Part shown: one piece after another, positions 25,460 through 31,268 of the stretch | Numbering within the stretch: position 1 is the stretch's first letter | Layout of the letters: every line of letters starts with the position of its first letter | Source: Bacteroidota bacterium | GTDB lineage: Bacteria > Bacteroidota > Bacteroidia > Flavobacteriales > Flavobacteriaceae | Direction: 5' to 3' | DNA: 42,694 nt | Assembly (NCBI GenBank): GCA_023390775.1 | Contig: JAEWCF010000093.1 | Span: 1 to 42,694 of the forward strand | The notes under the pieces: model-generated | Told to the model about the DNA's origin: nothing | Seen by the model: only the letters and a program-made list of their open reading frames with translations | Databases searched by the model: none | Program-made: the position numbers and the translations under genes

Positions 25460-25900
25460 ATGAGAAAAGTTGCCGAATACCGAAGCCTGCTGGGTGTTGA
25501 CAAAGATGCCAAACTCACCGAACTGAAGAGCATTTACCGGACCTCCATGAAGGCTTGGCACCCGGACCGTTTCCATGGGAATCCCGAAGGGCTCGCGCAG
25601 GCTGAGGAAAAAAGCCGCGAAGTCATTGAGGCCTACCATTTCCTGGTCAGCATAAATCCGGAGACGCTGCAACTTGAACTCCCTCAGTACCGCGCCACCA
25701 TTGCGTCGGCCAACATCCTCGACTATCAATACGACGCCGCCCGGCTCAAGGTGTCGTTCAGCGACGGTAGCGTTTATGAATTCCTCAGCGTTCCCAAGGC
25801 GACCTATATCAAGATGATCAATGCCGATTCGCCCGGCCGTTTCGCCAAACGCCACATTTACGGCAATTTCCCCTATCGCAAGGTTTCAAACGCCGAATAG
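25460..25900 (+). CDS. J-domain protein fused to a KTSC domain
   Basis: The protein has 146 residues. Residues 5-65 form a J domain with the obligatory HPD (34-36) in AWHPDRFHG, so it should stimulate a DnaK-type ATPase. Residues about 75-142 match the KTSC domain: SANILDYQYDAARLKVSFSDG, VYEFLSVPKATY, and GRFAKRHIYGNFPYRKV. KTSC also occurs alone or on some lysyl-tRNA synthetases, and its ligand is not established to my knowledge. The combination suggests a chaperone adaptor that recruits DnaK to a KTSC target. It is followed by the TauE gene, which has its own -7 box. Confidence 0.88.
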   Translation: MRKVAEYRSLLGVDKDAKLTELKSIYRTSMKAWHPDRFHGNPEGLAQAEEKSREVIEAYHFLVSINPETLQLELPQYRATIASANILDYQYDAARLKVSFSDGSVYEFLSVPKATYIKMINADSPGRFAKRHIYGNFPYRKVSNAE

Positions 25901-25902
25901 GT

Positions 25903-25910
25903 TACATTTG
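25903..25910 (+). promoter_or_regulatory. -7 box TACATTTG for the TauE gene
   Basis: An exact TAnnTTTG match begins 2 nt after the J-domain gene stop and 15 nt before the ATG at 25926. Confidence 0.5.
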
Positions 25911-25925
25911 CGGTAAACCCCTGCA

Positions 25926-26723
25926 ATGGAAATACTGGCTTACTGCTGTGCGCTCGTGATAGGGCTGATCATGGGCCTTTCGGGCGCGGGCGGGGCGATC
26001 CTGACCGTCCCGGTGCTGGTGTACCTGGCCATGATTGAACCCGTGACGGCCACCGCTTACTCGCTTTTCATAGTGGGCGCGACATCGGCTTTCGGGACCT
26101 TTCAGAACTTAAGGAAAGGCACCGTGGTCCTGCGCACGGGCCTGTTGTACGCCCTTCCGTCGATCGCGGGTGTTTTCCTCGCGCGGAGGCTCCTTCTGCC
26201 TGCCTTGCCCGAAATATTATTTTCGACCGGAGATTTTGACCTGACCAAGGGTTCCCTGCTCATGGTCGTCTTTTCCCTGCTGATGTTCTTCGCCGCGATC
26301 TCGCTTTTGCGCAAACCCGGAATCGGCCATCCTGGCGGTAAGAAGAACCCGGTCGCGTTGGGGCTGAAGATTTTCCTGGCGGGAATCGTCGTGGGCCTCG
26401 TGGGTGCGGGCGGAGGCTTTCTTTTTGTGCCGATGCTGATTTTCGTCGCGGGATTGCCGATGCGAAACGCGGCCGCAACTTCCTTGCTGATCATTGCGCT
26501 CAATTCGGCGGTGGGGTTCGCCACAAGCGCCACCCTGATCGATTGCGACTGGATCTTCCTGACGGTCTTCAGCGTCATCGCCATCGCGGGCATCCTGATC
26601 GGAATTTCGTTTAGCCAAAAAGTAAACGACGCAAGACTCAAACGCGGTTTTGGATGGTTCGTGCTTGCGATGTCTTTCGTGATCTTTTCCACCGAGGTCG
26701 TTCTCCCGTTCATTTATTCGTAA
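25926..26723 (+). CDS. TauE/SafE-family sulfite/sulfur-anion exporter
   Basis: This 265-residue integral membrane protein has about eight helices in two repeats. Each repeat opens with a family glycine-rich motif: GLIMGLSGAGGAILTVPVLVYL near the N-terminus and AGIVVGLVGAGGGFLFVPMLIFVAGLPMRNAAATSL in the second half. TauE/SafE proteins move sulfite, sulfoacetate or related anions. The next gene encodes a persulfide-dioxygenase/rhodanese fusion that would produce sulfite or thiosulfate, so export of those products is a good fit. A TAATTTTG box for the next gene overlaps this stop codon. Confidence 0.9.
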   Translation: MEILAYCCALVIGLIMGLSGAGGAILTVPVLVYLAMIEPVTATAYSLFIVGATSAFGTFQNLRKGTVVLRTGLLYALPSIAGVFLARRLLLPALPEILFSTGDFDLTKGSLLMVVFSLLMFFAAISLLRKPGIGHPGGKKNPVALGLKIFLAGIVVGLVGAGGGFLFVPMLIFVAGLPMRNAAATSLLIIALNSAVGFATSATLIDCDWIFLTVFSVIAIAGILIGISFSQKVNDARLKRGFGWFVLAMSFVIFSTEVVLPFIYS

Positions 26724-26728
26724 TTTTG
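26721..26728 (+). promoter_or_regulatory. -7 box TAATTTTG for the MBL-rhodanese gene
   Basis: An exact TAnnTTTG match overlaps the TauE stop codon and lies 14 nt before the ATG at 26743. The two sulfur genes may be read both together and separately. Confidence 0.45.
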
Positions 26729-26742
26729 CAAAAACCGATACC

Positions 26743-28146
26743 ATGAAAATCGAGCAGATATACACCGGATGCATTGCCCAGGCCGCTTATTACCTCGAAA
26801 GCGAAGGCGAGGTTGCGATTTTTGACCCGCTTCGGGAAACACGGCCCTACCTCGAGCGCGCCGGGGCATCGGGTGCCACCATCAAGTATATTTTTGAGAC
26901 CCATTTCCACGCCGATTTCGTATCGGGACACCTGGACCTGGCCAAAAAATCGGGCGGCACCATCGTCTACGGACCCACCGCCAAACCCGAATTCGACGCG
27001 TTGATCGCCACCGACGGCCAGGAATTTAAGATAGGGAAATGCACCGTGCGAGCGATCCATACGCCCGGGCACACCCTGGAATCCACCTGCTACCTGCTGA
27101 TTGACGAGCAAGGGCAAATGCACGGGATCATCACCGGCGACACGCTGTTCATCGGGGATGTCGGGCGGCCGGACCTGGCGCAGGAACTCGTCTCGGAACT
27201 GACCCAGGAAAAGCTCGCGGGCATGCTGTATGATTCCCTCAGGTCCAAGATCATGACCCTTCCGGACGATCTGATCGTCTATCCCAGCCACGGTGCGGGA
27301 AGCGCGTGCGGCAAGAACATGAGCAAGGAGACGACCGATACGCTCGGAAACCAGAAAAAGACCAATTATGCCCTGCGCGCCGACATGACCCGCGAGGAAT
27401 TTACCGACGAGCTCCTGAACGGGCTTGGCACCCCTCCGGCCTATTTTCCGCAGAACGTGTTGCTGAACATCAAGGGTTACGACAGCCTCGATACCGTGCT
27501 GGATCGAAGCCTGGTTGCGATGGGTCCGGCGCAATTCAGGGCGGCCGCAGAGCAATCACAGGCCGTTGTCCTGGACGTGCGGCATGAGTCGGAATTTGTG
27601 CAACAGCACATTCCGGGATCCATCTTCATTGGCATCCAGGGCAATTTTGCGCCCTGGGTCGGCGCCTTACTGATGGACGTCAAACAGCCTATCCTGCTGG
27701 TTTCGCCCGCCGGAAAAGAAGAAGAGGTGGTCACCCGTCTTTCGAGGGTCGGCTTCGACAATGTCCTGGGTTATCTTGACGGTGGCCTCGAACGATGGAC
27801 AGCGGTCGGATTTGAAACCGATAGCATTGTCTCGGTCTCGCCCGAAATATTCGCAGATGCCCTTGAGGCTGGAGCAGCGGTGGTCGATGCCCGAAAACCC
27901 GGCGAATTTGAGGCGGAACACGTAAAGGGTGCGATCAATCTTCCGCTGGATGATGTCAACCGTAACTTCCGACAGGTTCCCGATAAGCCGTTTTACCTGC
28001 ACTGCGCGGGCGGATACCGGTCGGTGATCATGGCCTCGATCCTCAAGGCACGCGGCATTCACAACATGATCAACGTGGAAAAAGGCATGTCGGGCATCCG
28101 TCAGACATCCGCGCCGCTCACCGCCTTTTCCTGTGCTGGAAAATAA
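26743..28146 (+). CDS. persulfide dioxygenase-like MBL-fold protein with two rhodanese domains
   Basis: The protein has 467 residues. An N-terminal metallo-beta-lactamase domain (about 1-240) has THFHADFVSGH (His54, His56, Asp58), HTPGH and GDTLFIGDVGRPD. The final His of the usual HxHxDH motif is Phe59, consistent with the mononuclear iron site of ETHE1-type persulfide dioxygenases. The first rhodanese domain (about 260-360) lacks the catalytic Cys (VSPAGKE at the loop). The second (about 365-460) has it: HCAGGYRS with Cys421. Together these would oxidise persulfide to sulfite and form thiosulfate, in sulfide detoxification. It follows a TauE exporter gene by 19 bp. Confidence 0.92.
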   Translation: MKIEQIYTGCIAQAAYYLESEGEVAIFDPLRETRPYLERAGASGATIKYIFETHFHADFVSGHLDLAKKSGGTIVYGPTAKPEFDALIATDGQEFKIGKCTVRAIHTPGHTLESTCYLLIDEQGQMHGIITGDTLFIGDVGRPDLAQELVSELTQEKLAGMLYDSLRSKIMTLPDDLIVYPSHGAGSACGKNMSKETTDTLGNQKKTNYALRADMTREEFTDELLNGLGTPPAYFPQNVLLNIKGYDSLDTVLDRSLVAMGPAQFRAAAEQSQAVVLDVRHESEFVQQHIPGSIFIGIQGNFAPWVGALLMDVKQPILLVSPAGKEEEVVTRLSRVGFDNVLGYLDGGLERWTAVGFETDSIVSVSPEIFADALEAGAAVVDARKPGEFEAEHVKGAINLPLDDVNRNFRQVPDKPFYLHCAGGYRSVIMASILKARGIHNMINVEKGMSGIRQTSAPLTAFSCAGK

Positions 28147-28190
28147 CGTATTTTTTTGATTCGTCATAAGGCGCAATAGCGGTAATTAAA

Positions 28191-28198
28191 TACTTTTG
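28191..28198 (+). promoter_or_regulatory. -7 box TACTTTTG for the TlpA-like lipoprotein
   Basis: An exact TAnnTTTG match lies 23 nt before the ATG at 28222. A TTTG occurs at 28155-28158 but at 32 bp it is too far for a -33 element. Confidence 0.5.
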
Positions 28199-28221
28199 CA
28201 CCGAATATAACCAGATATAAA

Positions 28222-29370
28222 ATGAGAAAGTGTTTCGTACTGCTGCCGGCCGCGGCGCTCCTGATTTGCTGCAGTAAGGCATCGGACGGCGAATTTACCG
28301 TAACGGGAACCGTCAATGGCGTTGCCGACGGTAAAAATGTGTTTCTTGAGAAAAACGACGAGCAACGCGGGCTTGTGGCCATCGATACGGCGGTTATCAA
28401 GAACGGAAAATTCGAATTTCAGGGCAAGGCCGGGGAACCCGAGATGCATGGAATCCAGGTCGAGGGCATCCAGAACAAGTCTTATATCATCCTGGAAAGC
28501 GGCGACATCAATATCGAAATCGACAAGGACAGTATCTTCAAGAACAAGCTTACGGGGACCTATAACAATGAGCAGCTCACTGCCTTCAACGACCTGAGCG
28601 CAAAGATTTCTAAAAAGGTGCGCGCGTTCGAGAAAAACAACACCCAGAAACTGATCCTGGCGCAAAACGAAAAGGATTCGGCCACCATCAAAAGCCTGCA
28701 GTCGCAGTATCAGGCACTCCAAAAGGAAATGGAGACCAGCACCTTCAAATATATAGAAGAGCATCCAAAGGCGTTCATATCGGCACTTTTGATCCAGAGC
28801 ATGTTTAACATCTTTGAACCGCCGATGGAACGCATCGAGAAATATTATGCCGCGCTTTCCCCCGAGCTTCAGAAGAGCAAGGTGGGACGCGACATCGAAA
28901 AGAAAATCAATGAATTCAAGGTTGTCCAGGTGGGGCGCCGCGCACCGGATTTCACGGCTCCCGATCCAAGCGGAAAGCCGGTCTCGCTCAAACAATCGAT
29001 GGGCAAACTGACCATCATTGACTTTTGGGCTTCATGGTGCGGGCCTTGCCGCAAGGCAAATCCGGAACTCGTTGCGCTTTACAAAGAATTCCACGATAAG
29101 GGACTGAACATTATTGGAGTGTCGCTCGACAAACCGGGCCAGGCCGACCGCTGGAAGGAAGCGATCGCCAAGGACGGGCTCACCTGGACGCAGGTCTCGA
29201 ACCTCAAGGAATGGTCGGACCCGATTGCAGCCAGGTACGGCGTGCAGGCGATCCCGGCCATGTTCCTAGTAAACGAACACGGGGTTGTGGTCGCCAAAGA
29301 CCTGCACGGAGCGAAATTGCGCGAAAAAATCGAGCAATTCTTGATCAAAAAAGCGCCTGCAAAACAGTAA
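28222..29370 (+). CDS. TlpA/AhpC-type thiol-disulfide lipoprotein with DUF4369-like N-domain
   Basis: The protein has 382 residues. A lipoprotein signal (MRKCFVLLPAAALLICCS) places it on the periplasmic side of a membrane. Residues about 25-120 resemble DUF4369 (FTVTGTVNGVADGKNVFLEK, GKFEFQGKA, YIILESGDINIEID). A helical middle part follows (about 125-235). The C-terminal thioredoxin fold (about 240-382) has APDFTAPDPSGKPVSL, the redox centre WCGPC (residues 272-276) and the cis-Pro loop AIPAMFLVN. It is likely a reductant for periplasmic cysteines. It is transcribed alone, with the tRNA-Tyr gene 90 bp downstream. Confidence 0.92.
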   Translation: MRKCFVLLPAAALLICCSKASDGEFTVTGTVNGVADGKNVFLEKNDEQRGLVAIDTAVIKNGKFEFQGKAGEPEMHGIQVEGIQNKSYIILESGDINIEIDKDSIFKNKLTGTYNNEQLTAFNDLSAKISKKVRAFEKNNTQKLILAQNEKDSATIKSLQSQYQALQKEMETSTFKYIEEHPKAFISALLIQSMFNIFEPPMERIEKYYAALSPELQKSKVGRDIEKKINEFKVVQVGRRAPDFTAPDPSGKPVSLKQSMGKLTIIDFWASWCGPCRKANPELVALYKEFHDKGLNIIGVSLDKPGQADRWKEAIAKDGLTWTQVSNLKEWSDPIAARYGVQAIPAMFLVNEHGVVVAKDLHGAKLREKIEQFLIKKAPAKQ

Positions 29371-29444
29371 TACCGGCCTAAAGCGGTTGAGGGCAGCACA
29401 TTAGCCCGCCAAAAAATAATATTGCCGCATTCCGGGCCAGTCCC

Positions 29445-29452
29445 TATATTTG
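29445..29452 (+). promoter_or_regulatory. -7 box TATATTTG for tRNA-Tyr
   Basis: An exact TAnnTTTG match lies 8 nt before the mature 5' end of the tRNA, a normal distance for a short 5' leader. Confidence 0.6.
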
Positions 29453-29460
29453 CGGCAGCC

Positions 29461-29541
29461 GGGGAGATACTCAAGCGGCCAACGAGGACGGACTGTAAAT
29501 CCGTTGGGAAACCTTCGCAGGTTCGAATCCTGCTCTCCCCA
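29461..29541 (+). tRNA. tRNA-Tyr (anticodon GTA)
   Basis: A complete class II cloverleaf is present. The acceptor stem is GGGGAGA/TCTCCCC (29461-29467 with 29534-29540) with discriminator A at 29541. The D stem is CTC/GAG. The anticodon stem is ACGGA/TCCGT with loop CTGTAAA (29493-29499) and GTA at 29495-29497. The long variable arm has GGG/CCT pairing, and the T stem is GCAGG/CCTGC around TTCGAAT. The long variable arm is as expected for bacterial tRNA-Tyr. CCA is not encoded (ACA follows). Its last 15 nt plus 5 nt of flank are repeated exactly at 29643-29662. Confidence 0.98.
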
Positions 29542-29545
29542 CAAG

Positions 29546-29611
29546 AAAGAATCTCTGTAAAAATTTTTATCCAAGCTCGCTTGAGTAAAAATTTTGCGGA
29601 GATTCTTTATT
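29546..29611 (+). terminator. long three-part hairpin (unit 1), tRNA-Tyr terminator
   Basis: Three perfect stems are stacked: AAAGAATCTC (29546-29555) with GAGATTCTTT (29599-29608); AAAATTTTTA (29560-29569) with TAAAAATTTT (29586-29595); CAAGC (29572-29576) with GCTTG (29579-29583), closed by a TC loop. It ends in a T-rich run (TTTATTATT). It begins 4 nt after the tRNA and is the natural transcription stop. Unit 2 has the same architecture with different stem sequences. Confidence 0.85.
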
Positions 29612-29662
29612 ATTGGGCCACCCCTCCCAGGATCACGTAAGTAATCCTGCTCTCCCCACAAG
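29610..29662 (+). repeat. truncated copy of the nested palindromic element, joined to a duplicated tRNA-Tyr 3' end
   Basis: Positions 29610-29650 are identical over 41 nt to 29725-29765. The inner hairpin CAGGAT/ATCCTG is present, but the outer right arm GTGGCCCAATAA is missing. In its place, 29643-29662 repeats the 20 nt at 29526-29545 (tRNA-Tyr 3' end plus ACAAG). The shared 8-mer AATCCTGC is the junction. This looks like a tandem duplication through microhomology. Confidence 0.85.
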
Positions 29663-29726
29663 AAAAAGACCCGATATATTTTTTGTCCAAGTTCACTTGA
29701 GCAAAAAATATTGAGGGTCTTTTTTT
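29663..29726 (+). terminator. long three-part hairpin (unit 2)
   Basis: The stems are AAAAAGACCC (29663-29672) with GGGTCTTTTT (29715-29724); ATATTTTTTG (29676-29685) with CAAAAAATAT (29702-29711); and CAAGT (29688-29692) with ACTTG (29695-29699), again with a TC loop. A run of T ends it. Layout equals unit 1: stems of 10, 10 and 5 bp. Almost every stem difference from unit 1 is compensated in the opposite arm. Confidence 0.85.
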
Positions 29727-29780
29727 ATTGGGCCACCCCTCCCAGGATCACGTAAGTAATCCTGCACCGTGGCCCAATAA
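29725..29780 (+). repeat. complete nested palindromic element (56 nt)
   Basis: The outer arms TTATTGGGCCAC (29725-29736) and GTGGCCCAATAA (29769-29780) pair perfectly over 12 bp. Inside, CAGGAT (29743-29748) and ATCCTG (29759-29764) form a second stem around the 10-nt loop CACGTAAGTA. The same 41-nt left portion is in unit 1 and a slightly diverged copy is in unit 3. No protein is encoded. Confidence 0.85.
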
Positions 29781-29885
29781 GTACATCACTTTACCTATAT
29801 CTTTCTTCAAAGTTCACTTGAGCAAAAAATATTGAGGGTCTTTTTTTATTAGGCCACCCCTCCTAGGATCACGTAAGTACTCCTA
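29781..29885 (+). repeat. third, decayed hairpin unit
   Basis: Positions 29810-29850 are identical to 29689-29729 of unit 2 (41 nt: the loop, right stem arms and T run). The left stem arm (about 29793-29809) has diverged so the long stem no longer forms. The following palindromic element copy (29851-29885) has three changes. One swaps the outermost C-G pair of the inner hairpin to T-A (TAGGA with TCCTA), keeping the pairing. Confidence 0.8.
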
Positions 29886-29935
29886 AAAATCGACGAATGT
29901 CCAATGACAAATGACGAACGGAGCTACATTCTTTC

Positions 29936-30358
29936 AAATTTGCATGTGAGGAAATTTTTATCTTCCCTTCCAAATACGTGATTCGTTTACCTCAATTCCA
30001 TGACGAATGTCAAATGTAAAATGACACACGAGGCGAAGCCGAACTGAGCGAAGCTAAATGACCAACAAGCATCTTCGTTTAAAATTTGCATGTGAGGAAT
30101 TTAAATCGTCCCTTCCAAATATGTGATTTGTTTACCTCAATCCAATGACGAATGTCGCATGTCAAATGTCGAATGTCACACGAGGCGAAGCCGAACTGAG
30201 CGAAGCAAAATGACCAACAAGCATCTTCGTTTAAAATTTGCATGTGAGGAAATTTTTATCTTCATTTCCAAATACGTGATTCGTTTACCTCAATCCCATG
30301 ACGAATGTCAAATGTAAAATGACACACGAAGCGAAGCCGAACTGAGCGAAGCTAAATG
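29936..30358 (+). repeat. tandem array of three 146-152-bp non-coding repeats
   Basis: Copies start with AAATTTGCATGTGAGGAA at 29936, 30082 and 30234. Each continues with a TCCAAATAcGTGATTcG region, a T(G)ACGAATGTC-rich region, then GGCGAAGCC-GAACTG-AGCGAAGC. A partial fourth copy of the middle part lies at about 29891-29935. The 7-mer GCGAAGC occurs six times (30033, 30048; 30185, 30200; 30331, 30346), always as pairs 15 bp apart. Open frames through the array are broken and contain no recognisable domain, so it is taken as non-coding. Confidence 0.85.
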
Positions 30359-30480
30359 CAGAATGATGCTACTTCAAATGATCAAGCGTCAACCGAATTG
30401 CGAAAATGAAACTGAATGCTGATCCCTTACTGCTGATAGCTGACTGACGACTGACGACTGACGACTTGCTGTAAAATAAA
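30359..30480. repeat. repeat-array flank with a short tandem repeat
   Basis: The array fades into degenerate sequence. At 30444-30464 the heptamer CTGACGA is repeated three times exactly, preceded by a partial CTGA. No gene is seen between the repeats and the promoter at 30481. Confidence 0.65.
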
Positions 30481-30512
30481 TTTGTCTATATGTAAAATAT
30501 ACTTTACATTTG
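30481..30512 (+). promoter_or_regulatory. full promoter with palindromic operator for the membrane-protein/XRE operon
   Basis: A -33 TTTG (30481-30484), a 20-bp spacer and a -7 TACATTTG (30505-30512) form the best promoter in the window. Between and overlapping them is TGTAAAATATACTTTACA (30491-30508), a palindrome with eight of nine base pairs matched. This placement would block RNA polymerase when bound, and the XRE regulator encoded in the same operon is the obvious ligand. Confidence 0.75.
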
Positions 30513-30529
30513 GTCAAAATAATTTTACA

Positions 30530-31009
30530 ATGAAATCAACTTTCCTATTTCCCGCACCCTTTCGTAAACTTGGCTGGCTGCTTTTCATTCCCGCATTGTT
30601 GGCGACCCTGTTTTTGCGCATCGTTCAAACCGAAACTTCGACAGAGATCCCACTTCCCGTCTTTGCGGTTGCCTCGGGCGAGATTCTGTCAAAACCGCAG
30701 TTTTTCACATTCATCGAAAATGACGTAACCGACGAAATCCTTATGTCCATGATCATCATTGGGGGGATTCTGGCGGGATTTTCCAAATTACGTCACGAAG
30801 ATGAACTCACGGGCAGAATCCGCTACGAAAGTTTGGTGTACGCAGTTTACCTCAATTTCGCGGTGATGCTCGCCGCGACGCTCTTCATCTACGGCACTTA
30901 CTACTTCGACGTCCTGCTGGCGAACGTTTTTACATTGTTGTTTTTCTTTCTGCTCCGGTTCCAATTCAAGTTGCATCAACTCAATAAAATTCCGGGCGAT
31001 GACCAATAA
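30530..31009 (+). CDS. four-helix membrane protein paired with an XRE regulator
   Basis: The protein has 159 residues; ATG at 30530 is chosen because the upstream in-frame start at 30482 lies inside the promoter. Hydrophobic helices are at about 14-32 (LGWLLFIPALLATLFLRIV), 70-88 (LMSMIIIGGILAGFS), 103-128 and 130-150. A short extracytoplasmic segment may lie between helices 1 and 2. There is no enzyme motif. Its 3' end overlaps the start of the XRE-family regulator by 11 bp, a pairing common in Bacteroidota and Firmicutes, where the small regulator usually controls the operon. Confidence 0.85.
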   Translation: MKSTFLFPAPFRKLGWLLFIPALLATLFLRIVQTETSTEIPLPVFAVASGEILSKPQFFTFIENDVTDEILMSMIIIGGILAGFSKLRHEDELTGRIRYESLVYAVYLNFAVMLAATLFIYGTYYFDVLLANVFTLLFFFLLRFQFKLHQLNKIPGDDQ

Positions 31010-31199
31010 ACTCAAGATCCTGCGGGCAACGGTCGATGTATCGCAACAATCCCTCGCCGATTCCATCGCGGTCAGCCGCCAGACCATCAATGCGATGGAA
31101 AAGGGAAAGTATGTCCCCTCGACTGTACTGGCCCTCAAACTCGCGAAATTTTTCAAGGTGCCGGTGGAGGAAATATTCGCGCTGGAGGATTCGGATTGA
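30999..31199 (+). CDS. XRE-family small transcriptional regulator (YgzD-like)
   Basis: This 66-residue protein is a lone Cro/CI helix-turn-helix. It has the KLKILRATVDVSQQSLADSIAVSRQTINAMEKGKYVPS pattern followed by LALKLAKFFKVPVEEIFALE, all typical of the short YgzD-like group. There is no effector domain. It overlaps the membrane-protein gene by 11 bp and probably binds the TGTAAA-N6-TTTACA palindrome in the operon promoter. Confidence 0.93.
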   Translation: MTNKLKILRATVDVSQQSLADSIAVSRQTINAMEKGKYVPSTVLALKLAKFFKVPVEEIFALEDSD

Positions 31200-31268
31200 T
31201 GCTAAATAATTGCAAATAAAGGATTGACATAACGGCCGGATGCGTTAAATTACGTGGAAAAGGTTTTT

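Noticed and set aside
25325..25855. 177-residue N-terminal extension of the secreted nuclease
   Set aside because: It is antisense to the J-domain gene and would bury the signal peptide that starts at 25324.
29401..29661. Open frame antisense over tRNA-Tyr
   Set aside because: It reads through the tRNA and hairpins on the opposite strand; a classic spurious frame.
29526..29662. Duplicated tRNA 3' end as attL/attR of an integrated element
   Set aside because: Only 97 bp lie between the copies, with no integrase or cargo; the shared AATCCTGC explains it better as a local duplication.
30123..30317. 64-codon open frame in the repeat array
   Set aside because: It consists of translated repeat units with no domain, start signal or homologous look, and the frame is not kept between copies.
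29936..30358. Possible CRISPR array
   Set aside because: The repeats are 146-152 bp, diverged and directly abutting, with no unique spacers and no cas genes.
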